Made by a program: the position numbers and the translations under genes
Notes under the pieces: generated by a model
What the model was told of the DNA's origin: nothing
Seen by the model: the letters and a program-made list of their open reading frames with translations, nothing else
The model's database searches: none
Shown: one piece after another, positions 1-8,262 of the stretch
Numbering within the stretch: position 1 is the stretch's first letter
Layout of the letters: each line of letters begins with the position of its first letter
Assembly (NCBI GenBank): GCA_963789885.1
Contig: CAWBNB010000013.1
Location: forward strand, 62,001 to 126,000
Direction: 5' to 3'
Source of the DNA: DATEDA01 sp963789885
Lineage (GTDB): Bacteria; Pseudomonadota; Gammaproteobacteria; Burkholderiales; SG8-39
DNA: 64,000 nucleotides

Positions 1-548
1 CGACGCTTCTCGCGGCGACCAGTCTCGCGCGCTGGCTCGACGGCCGCGCGCCGCTCACGCCCGCCCCCGCTGCGGCGGTCGCGCGCTGGTTCCGGACGAA
101 CGTATCGCCGTGGTCGACTGCCGAGCGCCTTCTCGGCAGCCTGCGCTTCGCAATGCTCTTCGGCGCCGCAGTCGCCTCGCTCGCGCTCGCGTTCGACCCG
201 CGCTATCGGGACTTTCCGCTCGCGATCGTGGCGCCGCCCACCGTCGCGCTCGCGCTGCTCGCGTGGATATCGGGCACGAGCGCCGAAGTGGAGGAACACA
301 CGCTCGCGGCGGCGCTCGTCGTGACGGCGCCGGTCATCGCGTTGCGCGAGGGCCTTGCGAACACCGACGCCCTCGCCTGGGTGGCGCTATGCCTCGCGCT
401 CGCGGCGAGCGTCGGGCGGCGCCACGCCCGCGGCGGCGGTTCGCGCCAGCACGATCAGGCCCAGCAGAAGCCCGACGGCACCCGTCGCGGCCGCATACAG
501 CACGAGCCCGGCGGCCCCGAGGCAGGCGGCGGCGAGCGCCCACGCTGA
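1..548 (+). CDS. C-terminal part of a membrane glucan synthase-like protein (partial at window edge)
   Basis: The reading frame is open from the left edge, so only the C-terminus is visible (about 181 residues). It contains at least three hydrophobic helices, and the segment FDPRYRDFP resembles the C-terminal membrane part of beta-(1,6)-glucan synthase-like GH17 proteins from memory of the family. The GH17-GT2 fusion at 969 supports a glucan role. The last 45 or so residues (from about 414) are Arg/Gly/Gln-rich, lack helix character and overlap the convergent gene at 387-791 by about 160 bases, so the natural stop may have been lost to an indel. Family assignment is moderately sure; the exact end is not. 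Confidence 0.55.
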   Translation, partial: TLLAATSLARWLDGRAPLTPAPAAAVARWFRTNVSPWSTAERLLGSLRFAMLFGAAVASLALAFDPRYRDFPLAIVAPPTVALALLAWISGTSAEVEEHTLAAALVVTAPVIALREGLANTDALAWVALCLALAASVGRRHARGGGSRQHDQAQQKPDGTRRGRIQHEPGGPEAGGGERPR

Positions 549-791
549 CAGGCGCGTAAGAATTGCCAGGACTCCCGCGCCGATCGCGCCGAAGCCGAGC
601 GCACCGGCGCCGAGGACGACGGCGAGGAGCGCCCGCGGCGCGCACCACCACGGCGCCCCGGGCGCGCCGCAGAGGTGCGCGAGCGAGGCCGGTTCGATGA
701 TCGCGTACCGCACTCCGGTCGCGATAGCAAGCGCGATCGCCACGCTCGCGACGAGCCGAACCGGCACTTTCCCGCTCCCCGATGTCGTCAT
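387..791 (-). CDS. Small integral membrane protein in the glucan locus
   Basis: A 134-residue protein. I chose the ATG at 791 because the following Lys/Val-rich stretch leads straight into the first membrane helix; an upstream in-frame start at 845 is possible. It has a first helix, then a loop with IIEPASLAHLC and PWWC, then three further helices rich in Ala, Leu and Gly, ending in a charged tail. The two loop cysteines may form a periplasmic disulfide. I recall similar small proteins beside betaproteobacterial glucan synthase genes, but its function is unknown. It is convergent with the preceding gene and divergent from the GH17-GT2 gene. Confidence 0.6.
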   Translation of the reverse strand: MTTSGSGKVPVRLVASVAIALAIATGVRYAIIEPASLAHLCGAPGAPWWCAPRALLAVVLGAGALGFGAIGAGVLAILTRLSAWALAAACLGAAGLVLYAAATGAVGLLLGLIVLARTAAAGVAPPDARREREA

Positions 792-855
792 GTCCCGACA
801 ATTAGGCGCGGCATTCGAAGTTGAACTTTCATCTCGTCTCGCCAATCCAAACCGC

Positions 856-874
856 GCGTGGCACTATGCCACGC
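856..874. promoter_or_regulatory. Inverted repeat in the divergent promoter region
   Basis: GCGTGGCA (856-863) and TGCCACGC (867-874) form a perfect 8-bp inverted repeat around CTA. It lies in the 177-base gap between the divergent genes starting at 791 and 969, about 95 bases upstream of the glycosyltransferase start, where a dimeric regulator could bind. No matching regulator is apparent in the window. Confidence 0.3.
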
Positions 875-968
875 CCGGCACGGCGTTTGCCTACGCTTCC
901 TCCGGGGATCGTCAACCGCCGGGCACCGCGAGCGTTTTCCGACGCTGGTCCCCGGGTCGCGAGAGTGA

Positions 969-3626
969 ATGAGCGCCGCTAGTATCCATGCCCTGCCCGC
1001 GCCGAGCGAACGCCGCTCGGCTTCGGCCTTCGTCGCCGCGGGCGTGATCGCCGCCCTCGTCGCGGTCGCGAATTTCGCGCTCTGGTCCGCGGCCCATCCG
1101 CCGCTCGTCCTGCCCGACGGCCCCGACAAGGTGCACGGCGTGGCGTTCAGCGGCTACCAGCGCCACCAGGATCCGACGGAGGGCCGCTTCCCCGTGGAGG
1201 CCGAGCTCGCCGCAGATCTCGATCGCGTCGCCGCCTACGCCGACCGGGTGCGCACCTATTCCTCGATCGAGAACGCCGGGGCGGTCCGGCTGGCCGGCAC
1301 GCGGGGGCTGCGGGTGACAGCCGGCGCGTGGCTCGACCGCCGCGACGAGAACAACGAGCGCGAGGTCGCCGCCCTCGTGCGCCTCGCGCGCGAGAACCCC
1401 AACGTCGACCGCGTGATCGTCGGGAACGAGACGATCCTGCGCGGTGACCTGAGCGTCCCGGCGCTCGTCGCCGACATCACGCGTGTGAAGCGCAAGGTGC
1501 GCGTGCCGGTGTCGACCGCCGAGCCGTGGCACGTCTGGCTGCGCCACCCGGAGCTCGCCCGCCACGTCGATTTCCTCACCGTGCACCTGCTGCCCTACTG
1601 GGAAGGCGTCCCCGCGGAGCACGCGGTCGACTACGCGCTCGAGCGCTACGCGGAGCTGCGCCGCGCGTTTCCGAAGAAGCGCATCGTGATCGGCGAGATC
1701 GGCTGGCCGAGCCGCGGCGACCGCGTCGGCGGCGCGATCGCCTCGCCCGCCGCGCAGGCCGCGTTCGTGCGCGAGTTCCTCGCGCGCACCGTCGAGCGCC
1801 CGCTCGACTACTACCTGATGGAGATGTTCGACCAGCCGTGGAAGCAGGCGCACGAAGGCCGCGCGGGCGCCTACTGGGGCATGTACCACGCGGACCGCAC
1901 GCCGAAGTTCGCCCTCGACGGCCCGGTCGACGCGGACGCGCGCTGGCAGGCGAAGGCGCTCGCGGCGTCGCTGCTCGCCGCACCCCTGATGCTCTGGTTC
2001 GCGATCGCGTTCCGGCGGCTGCGTGCCACCGGGCGGGTCGTGTTCTGCGTGCTGATCCAGGGCGCGGTCGCCGCGCTCGTGTGGCTCGCGACGATCCCGC
2101 TCGAGTTCTATCTCGGCCCGGCGGACTGGGCGGCGATCGCGATCATGGTCCCCGCCGCGGCGGCGATGCTCGCGGTGCTGCTCGCGAACGGATTCGAGTT
2201 CGTCGAGGTGCTGTGGCGCCGCGCGTGGCGCCGCGAGTTCCGCCCCGTCCCGCCGGCGGCGCTCGCCCAGGAGCCGTTCGTGTCGATCCATCTCCCCGCG
2301 TGCAACGAGCCGCCGGAGATGATGATCCTCACCCTGGACTCGCTGGCGCACCTCGACTACCGGAACTTCGAGGTGATCGTCGTCGACAACAACACCCGCG
2401 ACGAGCGCCTGTGGCGGCCGGTCGAGGCGCACTGCGCGCGGCTCGGCGCCCGCTTCCGGTTCTTCCATCTGCCGGAGTGGCCCGGGTTCAAGGCCGGCGC
2501 GCTCAACTTCGCGCTGCGCGAGACCGACCCGCGCGCGGAGGTGATCGGCGTCGTCGACGCCGACTACGCGGTTGACCGCGGCTGGCTCGCGCAGCTCGTC
2601 GGCCATTTCGCCGATGCAGCCGTCGCGGTGGTGCAGGCGCCGCAGGCGCACCGCGAGTTCGAGGGCTCCGCGTTCCGCCGGATGGCGAACTGGGAATTCG
2701 ACGGCTTCTTCCGCATCGGCATGCATCACCGCAACGAGCGGAACGCGATCATCCAGCACGGCACGATGACGCTCGTGCGCAGGCGCGCGCTCGCGAAGGT
2801 CGGCGGCTGGGCGGAGTGGTGCATCTGCGAGGACGCGGAGCTCGGCCTGCGCCTGATGCAGGCCGGTCACGAGGTGCGCTACGTCGACGCGGTGCTCGGG
2901 CGCGGACTGACGCCGGCCGGCTTCGGCGCGTTCAAGTCGCAGCGCTTCCGCTGGGCGTTCGGCGCGATGCAGATCCTGAAGCGCCACGCGCGCGCGCTCC
3001 TGCTGCCGAGCCGGCTCACCGCCGGCCAGCGCTACCATTTCCTCACCGGCTGGTTCTCGTGGTTCGCCGACGCGCTGCACCTCGTCTTCGCGTTCGGAGC
3101 GCTCGCGTGGACGACCGGTGCCCTCGCCGCCCCCGGCATCTTCACGCTGCCGCTCGATCTCTACCTCGTGCCGGTGCTCGCGTTCCTCGCATGCAAGGCG
3201 GTCTTCGGGCCGGTGCTGTACCGCGCCCGGGTCGACTGCAGCTGGGCCGACGTGCTGGGCGCGTCGTTGGCGAGCATGGGGCTCTCGCACGCGATCGCGC
3301 GCGGCGTCTTCGCGGGCCTCGCGCGCCGGCACGGGACCTTCGATCGGACCGCGAAGGGCACGAGCGCCGCGCCGAAGCGCGCGGCGCCGGCGCGCGAGGA
3401 GTCGCTGATACTCGCCGCGCTTGCGCTCGCCGCCGCCGGGGTCGTCTGGCGCTTCGGCACCGACCACGTGGAGGCGATGCTCTGGGCCGCGGTGCTCGCC
3501 GCGCAGGCGGTGCCCTACGCTGCGGCCGTGGCCTGCAGCTGGATCGCCGGACGGAGTGGTCGCACTGCGGCCGTCACGGTGCCGGAGGCCACGCCCGAGC
3601 TCGTCCCGGTTCGCGTCGCGGCGTAG
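969..3626 (+). CDS. GH17 domain fused to a family 2 processive beta-glucan glycosyltransferase
   Basis: An 885-residue membrane enzyme. After an N-terminal helix (about 20-42), residues 55-310 form a GH17 glucanase-like domain with its two catalytic glutamates visible: GNE at 154 and GEIGWPS at 243. Several helices follow, then a cytoplasmic GT2 domain (about 435-690) with the D473, DAD (530-532), ED (622) and QRFRW (658-662) residues of processive synthases such as cellulose synthase and NdvB. More helices end the protein. It probably polymerises UDP-glucose to a beta-(1,3)/(1,6) glucan and remodels it through the periplasmic GH17 part. The linkage is inferred from the family. All key residues are present. 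Confidence 0.85.
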   Translation: MSAASIHALPAPSERRSASAFVAAGVIAALVAVANFALWSAAHPPLVLPDGPDKVHGVAFSGYQRHQDPTEGRFPVEAELAADLDRVAAYADRVRTYSSIENAGAVRLAGTRGLRVTAGAWLDRRDENNEREVAALVRLARENPNVDRVIVGNETILRGDLSVPALVADITRVKRKVRVPVSTAEPWHVWLRHPELARHVDFLTVHLLPYWEGVPAEHAVDYALERYAELRRAFPKKRIVIGEIGWPSRGDRVGGAIASPAAQAAFVREFLARTVERPLDYYLMEMFDQPWKQAHEGRAGAYWGMYHADRTPKFALDGPVDADARWQAKALAASLLAAPLMLWFAIAFRRLRATGRVVFCVLIQGAVAALVWLATIPLEFYLGPADWAAIAIMVPAAAAMLAVLLANGFEFVEVLWRRAWRREFRPVPPAALAQEPFVSIHLPACNEPPEMMILTLDSLAHLDYRNFEVIVVDNNTRDERLWRPVEAHCARLGARFRFFHLPEWPGFKAGALNFALRETDPRAEVIGVVDADYAVDRGWLAQLVGHFADAAVAVVQAPQAHREFEGSAFRRMANWEFDGFFRIGMHHRNERNAIIQHGTMTLVRRRALAKVGGWAEWCICEDAELGLRLMQAGHEVRYVDAVLGRGLTPAGFGAFKSQRFRWAFGAMQILKRHARALLLPSRLTAGQRYHFLTGWFSWFADALHLVFAFGALAWTTGALAAPGIFTLPLDLYLVPVLAFLACKAVFGPVLYRARVDCSWADVLGASLASMGLSHAIARGVFAGLARRHGTFDRTAKGTSAAPKRAAPAREESLILAALALAAAGVVWRFGTDHVEAMLWAAVLAAQAVPYAAAVACSWIAGRSGRTAAVTVPEATPELVPVRVAA

Positions 3627-3667
3627 CGCTGGGCGCGGCTCCGGAGGTTTCCGGGGCGGCTTCAGGC

Positions 3668-3772
3668 CTATCCGCGGGCGTTCACGCGCCGAACGGCGAC
3701 GGCAAGAAACGCGAGCCCGGCGCCGAGCAGAAGCCAGCTCCCCGGACCTTGCGCAAAGGTCCCTACGACATG
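3668..3772 (-). other. Possible relic of a PEP-CTERM-like C-terminal tail
   Basis: On the minus strand a frame ends with GPGSWLLLGAGLAFLAVAV followed by RR and a stop. This has the layout of a PEP-CTERM sorting tail (short motif, one helix, arginine cluster), but the PEP triplet is replaced by QGP and no convincing protein precedes it. The 230-base gap between 3626 and 3858 holds no other gene I can support. It may be a decayed gene end or chance. Confidence 0.2.
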
Positions 3773-3857
3773 ACGCTGACGATGCGCATCTTCGAGGAGG
3801 CGAACGCTTTCCTCGCGCGTTCGTGAGCGGGTAGCCGGTCGGCCCGGCCCACCGGGC

Positions 3858-4607
3858 TCAGAAATCGATCGCCCCGAGCACGTCCCCGAGGATCTCGATC
3901 GCCCCACCGAGCAGGTCGCCGCCGATATCGGCGGTGTCGAGCGCCGTTTCCGGGCTCCATCGCGTCGCGTCGCGCCGCGCCTTCGACTCGACCGCCTCCA
4001 TGTCGAGGAGCGCCTCGGCGAGCTTCTCGCGCGTTGGACGCGTACGCCGCGCTTCCGCGTCGGACCACCTCTTGAGCGCCGGCTCAACCGCGACCGGATC
4101 GAGGATCACCACCTGCGAGCCGCAGAAGCTGCAGGCCGACCCATGCTGAAGGTCGATCGGCGCGCCGCAGCTCGAGCAACGTACCGTCTTCAGTTCGACG
4201 CGGACGCGCGCGAGCTCGGCCGGCGTAAGCGAGCGGACAAACTGCTTCTCCCGCAGGAATTCGGAGAACGGCGTGAGGCGCCCGTGATCGTGCGGGCAGC
4301 GGTAATAGGTAAAGCGGCCGGTCTTGACGACGTCGTGCGTCAGCACGAGCGCCGCGTGGCAGTGCGGACAGCTCGATCCCTCGGCGAGCTGGCGGCGCGC
4401 ATCGTCGCGGTGCCGGTTGATGTCCCGGAAGAGCTCGATTACCGCGCCGGGCGCGAGCTGCAGGCTCTCGTTCCGGTCGAACCAGATCGCGTGGCACGGA
4501 TGGCAGAGGTCGATCTGCAGCTCGCCGCCGATGTTGCGCGCGAGCATGAGCGGCTGCATCGGCTGATCGCAGCTCGCGCACCGGACGGCATTCAGGACGG
4601 CGCTCAC
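3858..4607 (-). CDS. TFIIB-type zinc-ribbon protein
   Basis: A 249-residue soluble protein with three metal-binding knuckle groups: CASC...CHPC near the N-terminus, CPHCH in the middle, and CSSC...CSFC near residues 150-175. The spacing suggests zf-TFIIB-like ribbons. The C-terminal 70 residues are helical and end in a Gly/Leu/Ile-rich segment. The start is the GTG at 4607, whose bases overlap the TGA of the upstream flavoprotein gene (GTGA), so translation is probably coupled. It is the last gene of the operon from 11273. It may be a chaperone or adaptor for the operon's membrane proteins; that is a guess from context. Confidence 0.7.
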   Translation of the reverse strand: MSAVLNAVRCASCDQPMQPLMLARNIGGELQIDLCHPCHAIWFDRNESLQLAPGAVIELFRDINRHRDDARRQLAEGSSCPHCHAALVLTHDVVKTGRFTYYRCPHDHGRLTPFSEFLREKQFVRSLTPAELARVRVELKTVRCSSCGAPIDLQHGSACSFCGSQVVILDPVAVEPALKRWSDAEARRTRPTREKLAEALLDMEAVESKARRDATRWSPETALDTADIGGDLLGGAIEILGDVLGAIDF

Positions 4608-6223
4608 AGGAAAGTCTCGCTTCGTACGCCCAGCCGCGCGAGCACGCGCTCGGCGGCGGCCACGCCACGATACTGGGCCTCCTCGAACAGCGAGAAGCCG
4701 CTTGCGTCCGAATGCGCAAAATGCACGCGCCCGGCGTGCGCTTCGACACGCCGGCGTGCATCGCCCCACACGAAGCCGGGCCGCGGCCGGACCATCGCGT
4801 GCCCGTTCGCGGTCACGTCCGCGCGCCGCACCACGCTGCGGATCTCGGGGTGCGGGCGCGAGAGCTCGGCGAGGATGGATTCCACCCAGACCTCGCGCGG
4901 CGTCGCGAGCAGGCGCTCGCGCGCGGCACGCGGCGCCTCGCTGCACAGCGGCTGGTACCAGGTGATCACCGTCGGACCGCGATGCGAGGCGAGGCTCTGG
5001 TGCGTGGCCACCACGTAGCCGAGCGCCGCACTGTCGTAGAGCACGTTGTCCCAGGCGAGCGGTGCGCCGTGCCGGTCGCGAGGCGCTTCTTCGAGCGTCA
5101 GGTTCGCAACCAGCCACGGCGCATGGTCGAACGCAACGAGCGCTTCACGCAGCGCGGTCTCGCTGCCCGCCAGCGCCCTCCCGGCGAACCGGAGCGGCGC
5201 GGCCCACACGACGTGCTCGGCATCGAGCGCGATCGAACGGTCCTCGCGGGCGAGGTACGCCTCCAGCGCGACGCCGCGCGGACGCTCCTCGAGCCGGTAA
5301 ACGAGCGCGTCTCCGGTCACCGGCGGCGCGTACCGCTCGAGCAGGCGCCGCACGATCCAGCCGTTGCCTTCCGGCCAGGTGAGCACGGTGTCGCCCTCCG
5401 CGTGCTCGGCGTGGGCGTCGCGGCTCGCGAAGTAGTGGATGCCGGCCCAGGCCGAGACGTCGCGGTAGTCGCAGCCGTAGTCGTCGCGGCAGGCATAGTT
5501 CACCAGCCAGTGCACCGGCCCGCTCGTGTAGCCCTCGGCCACCAGCCAGTCGCGCATCGACCCGCGATCGAGCGCGAGGAGCCGCGGGTCGCGCGACGAC
5601 AGGGCCATCGGCACCGCGAACGCCCGGCGGCCGTCGGCCCCGCGCAGGCGCTTGAACGCCTCCATGCGGTCGTGGAACCGGCGCCAGCTGTCGCGCTCGG
5701 CGTCGGTGGCGCGCGCGAGCGGCACCAGCCCGTCGTGCCACGCGCCGTCCCGCCAGACGCGCTCCTGCGGCGAGAAGCACAGCGCGCGCTCGTCATAGCG
5801 CGGCGCGTCCGCACCGGGGTCGCCCAGCAGGACGCCGAGGTCACTGAGCAGCAGCCGGACCGCGCGCGATTCGCGCGTCGGCAGCGGCACGTAGTGCGCG
5901 CCCCACGGGAACGCGCTCACGTCGTTCTCGCCCCACCTCGCGTTCCCGCCCGGCGCACGCTCGAGCTCGACCAGCTCGAAGTCGTCGAAGCCGCTCTTCC
6001 GGAATCGCCAGGCCGCCGAGAGACCGGCGACGCCGGCGCCGACGATCACTACCTTGCGCCGGCGGCGCTCGCCGGGCGCAGGCAATCCGCCGTCGCGGAG
6101 CCGATGCCCGACGTCGTGCCGCGTCGCGAGCAGCGCGCCCGGGGGGAGGGGCGGCTGCGCTTTTCCGCACGCGGCCGCCGCGACCGCGGCCGCCCCTGCA
6201 GCGAGGAATTCGCGCCGCTTCAT
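4604..6223 (-). CDS. Tat-exported FAD-dependent oxidoreductase, predicted lipoprotein
   Basis: A 539-residue flavoprotein. The N-terminus has a twin-arginine motif (KRREFL) followed by an Ala-rich helix and a lipobox-like AAAC with Cys19, predicting export folded through Tat and lipid anchoring. Residues 57-90 form a Rossmann FAD site (GAGVAG at 62-67, then an acidic strand end and a GG). The rest resembles NAD(P)-binding/amine-oxidase-type flavoproteins. The start lies 10 bases after the stop of the aminopropyltransferase gene, so oxidation of a polyamine or its product in the periplasm is a reasonable hypothesis, but the substrate is unknown. Confidence 0.75.
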   Translation of the reverse strand: MKRREFLAAGAAAVAAAACGKAQPPLPPGALLATRHDVGHRLRDGGLPAPGERRRRKVVIVGAGVAGLSAAWRFRKSGFDDFELVELERAPGGNARWGENDVSAFPWGAHYVPLPTRESRAVRLLLSDLGVLLGDPGADAPRYDERALCFSPQERVWRDGAWHDGLVPLARATDAERDSWRRFHDRMEAFKRLRGADGRRAFAVPMALSSRDPRLLALDRGSMRDWLVAEGYTSGPVHWLVNYACRDDYGCDYRDVSAWAGIHYFASRDAHAEHAEGDTVLTWPEGNGWIVRRLLERYAPPVTGDALVYRLEERPRGVALEAYLAREDRSIALDAEHVVWAAPLRFAGRALAGSETALREALVAFDHAPWLVANLTLEEAPRDRHGAPLAWDNVLYDSAALGYVVATHQSLASHRGPTVITWYQPLCSEAPRAARERLLATPREVWVESILAELSRPHPEIRSVVRRADVTANGHAMVRPRPGFVWGDARRRVEAHAGRVHFAHSDASGFSLFEEAQYRGVAAAERVLARLGVRSETFL

Positions 6224-6233
6224 CGGCGCGCCC

Positions 6234-7793
6234 TCACGGCGCCGGCGACCGCTTCCACTCCGCCTCGTAGTACTGCACCAGCACCTGGTTGTTGAGGCGG
6301 TTGACCGCGGTCGGCACGCGATCCATGTCCTTCGGGAAACGGAAGAGCGCCGGCTCGATGTCGGGCGTGAGGAAGCGGAGCTCCGGCAGGTAGCGCCCCG
6401 GCGGCGTGAACGGCTCGCGCGAGGCGATGACGTACCCCCATTCGCCGAACGACGGCACCAGCGCGTGATACGGCGTCGCCTTGAGTCCCGCCGCTTCGAT
6501 CGTCGCAACGACGCACCAGAACGAGCGCCGGGCGTAGAGCGGCGAGGTCGACTGGATGACGGCGACGCCACGCGCCGAGAGGCGCCGCTCGAGCATCTGG
6601 TAGAAGGCATTGGTGTAGAGCTTGCCGAGCGAGTAGTTGCTCGGGTCGGGAAAGTCGGCGATCACGAAGTCGAAGTGGTCGCTCGACTGCTCGAGCCACT
6701 TGAACGCGTCGGCGTTGACGACCTTCACCTTCGGCGAGGCAAACGCGTCCTGGTTGAGTGCGCGCAGCAGCGGCACGCTGGCGAAGAGGCGCGTCATCTC
6801 GGGATCGAGGTCGACGAGCGTGACCGATTCGATCTGCGGGTAGCGCAGGACCTCGCGCACCGCCATGCCGTCGCCGCCGCCGAGGACCAGAACGCGCCGC
6901 GCCGCAGGCAGCGCTGCGAGCGCCGGGTGCACGAGCGCCTCGTGGTAGCGGTACTCGTCGGCCGAGCTGAACTGCAGGTTGCCGTTCAGGAAGAGGCGTA
7001 CGTCGTCTCGCCACTTGGTCACGACGATGCGCTGGTAGCGCGTCGTCTGCGCGTGCAGGATGCGGTCGGCGTAGAGCTCCTCCTCCGCGAACGTGGTGAG
7101 GCGGTCCGCGCCGGCGAGGCCCGCGCCGAGCACCGCGACGACAAGCGCGACCTGCGCCGCGCGCCAGGCGAACGGCCGCAGCTGCGCGCGGAACAGCCAC
7201 AGCGCCCACGCGGCGACGAGCGCGTTCATCAGGCCGAACAGGAAGGCGGTCCGGATCAGCCCGAGCCGCGGGGCGAGCACCAGCGGGAAGGCGAGCGACA
7301 CGGCGAGCGCGCCGAGATAGTCGAAGGACAGCACCGTCGCGACCAGCTCGCGGAAGCCGAGGCGGTCGCGCAGGATCCGCATCACGAGCGGAATCTCGAG
7401 CCCGACCAGCACGCCGATCACGACCACGAAGCCGAACAGCACCCACCTGAACGACTCGCCGAGGTGCGCGAAGGCGATGAACATCGCGGTCGCGGAGAGC
7501 CCGCCGAGGAGCGCGATCGCGAGCTCGATCTCGAAGAACCGCGCGACGAGCCCCGAGAGGATGTACCGCGAAAGGTACGATCCGACGCCCATCGCGGCGA
7601 GGTAGGTGCCGATCACGAGCGAGAATTGGGTGACCGAGTCGCCCAGGAGATAGCTCGCGGCGGCGCCGGCGACGAGCTCGTAGACGAGCCCGCAGGCCGC
7701 GATCACGAAGACCGAGGCGAGGAGCGCGCGGCTGAGCGCGCCCGGGGCGACGCCGTCTCCCTGGTCGGGCGAAACGCGCTGTGGGGCGAGCAT
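6234..7793 (-). CDS. Membrane-bound polyamine aminopropyltransferase (spermidine synthase family)
   Basis: A 519-residue protein. Residues 20-215 contain about seven membrane helices. Residues 230-515 form a spermidine synthase-type domain with the decarboxylated-SAM site GGGDG (305-309), the acidic VDLDP strand about 20 residues later, and the catalytic-site-like ADFPDPSNYSLGKLYT. Soluble SpeE lacks the membrane half; this two-part form is common in proteobacteria but poorly characterised. The expected reaction is transfer of an aminopropyl group to an amine, though the true acceptor is unknown. It follows DUF350 by 41 bases and precedes the flavoprotein by 10. The gap upstream holds an 8-bp hairpin (7804-7827) near the ribosome binding site. 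Confidence 0.85.
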   Translation of the reverse strand: MLAPQRVSPDQGDGVAPGALSRALLASVFVIAACGLVYELVAGAAASYLLGDSVTQFSLVIGTYLAAMGVGSYLSRYILSGLVARFFEIELAIALLGGLSATAMFIAFAHLGESFRWVLFGFVVVIGVLVGLEIPLVMRILRDRLGFRELVATVLSFDYLGALAVSLAFPLVLAPRLGLIRTAFLFGLMNALVAAWALWLFRAQLRPFAWRAAQVALVVAVLGAGLAGADRLTTFAEEELYADRILHAQTTRYQRIVVTKWRDDVRLFLNGNLQFSSADEYRYHEALVHPALAALPAARRVLVLGGGDGMAVREVLRYPQIESVTLVDLDPEMTRLFASVPLLRALNQDAFASPKVKVVNADAFKWLEQSSDHFDFVIADFPDPSNYSLGKLYTNAFYQMLERRLSARGVAVIQSTSPLYARRSFWCVVATIEAAGLKATPYHALVPSFGEWGYVIASREPFTPPGRYLPELRFLTPDIEPALFRFPKDMDRVPTAVNRLNNQVLVQYYEAEWKRSPAP

Positions 7794-7834
7794 CGGCCGC
7801 TATCCCTCTCCTGGCTTCCGGGGAGGGGAGCTCG

Positions 7835-8056
7835 CTAGTGCATCGCCGAGGCGACGATGATCGCGATCGCGATGCACATCGCGGCGACCACGGTGGCGAG
7901 CGACTGGTTGCGCTCCTCGATCAGCTCCTTCCACAGGTCGTACGGCGTGAGCTTGTCGATGACGACGAACGCGAGCACCACGAACACGACACCGAGCACG
8001 GAGTAGACGAGCGAGCCGATGAGCGCTGCCGGCTTGAGGTATTCGAAGATCATCAT
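7835..8056 (-). CDS. DUF350 family membrane protein
   Basis: A 73-residue protein with two hydrophobic helices separated by the conserved-looking DKLTPYDLWKELIEERNQS hairpin, typical of single-unit DUF350 proteins. A GGAGG sits just upstream of the ATG pair at 8056. In E. coli the DUF350 protein YjfL belongs to the yjfIJKLMC cluster with a PspA-like protein and a glutathionylspermidine synthase-like protein. Here it lies between a DUF4178 protein and an aminopropyltransferase. The family's molecular role is unknown. Confidence 0.85.
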   Translation of the reverse strand: MMIFEYLKPAALIGSLVYSVLGVVFVVLAFVVIDKLTPYDLWKELIEERNQSLATVVAAMCIAIAIIVASAMH

Positions 8057-8087
8057 CGGGGCCTCCGTTGGGGTTGAAGTCGCAGGG

Positions 8088-8237
8088 TCACTTGCCGCGG
8101 GTTCCGGTGGAGCTGGACGAGAGCCGGCCCGGTTCCCTGGTGCCGGCGTCCGAACCGAAGAGCGACCAGTAGTTGTACTGGCCGTAGCTGAACACGCTCA
8201 CGATGAGCGCGCCGAGGACGAGATAGGCGGTCCGCAT
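8088..8237 (-). CDS. 49-residue single-helix membrane peptide of the DUF350 operon
   Basis: A short gene between the DUF4178 and DUF350 genes. It starts with MRTAYLVLGALIVSVFSYG (one helix), followed by QYNYWSLFG and a Ser/Thr/Gly-rich polar tail ending in GTRGK. It fills the gap between neighbours exactly (25 bases after one stop, 31 before the next start). No strong ribosome binding site is visible, so coupling to the upstream gene is likely. The aromatic YNYWSLFG motif beside the helix looks conserved rather than random, but I can assign no function. Confidence 0.6.
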   Translation of the reverse strand: MRTAYLVLGALIVSVFSYGQYNYWSLFGSDAGTREPGRLSSSSTGTRGK

Positions 8238-8262
8238 GCCGGGCGCTCAGTGTGGGAGCGGG

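Noticed and set aside
912..3467. Very long minus-strand frame opposite the GH17-GT2 gene
   Set aside because: It is an Arg/Glu/Asp-rich mirror of a well-formed enzyme gene; high-GC codon use creates long antisense frames throughout this window.
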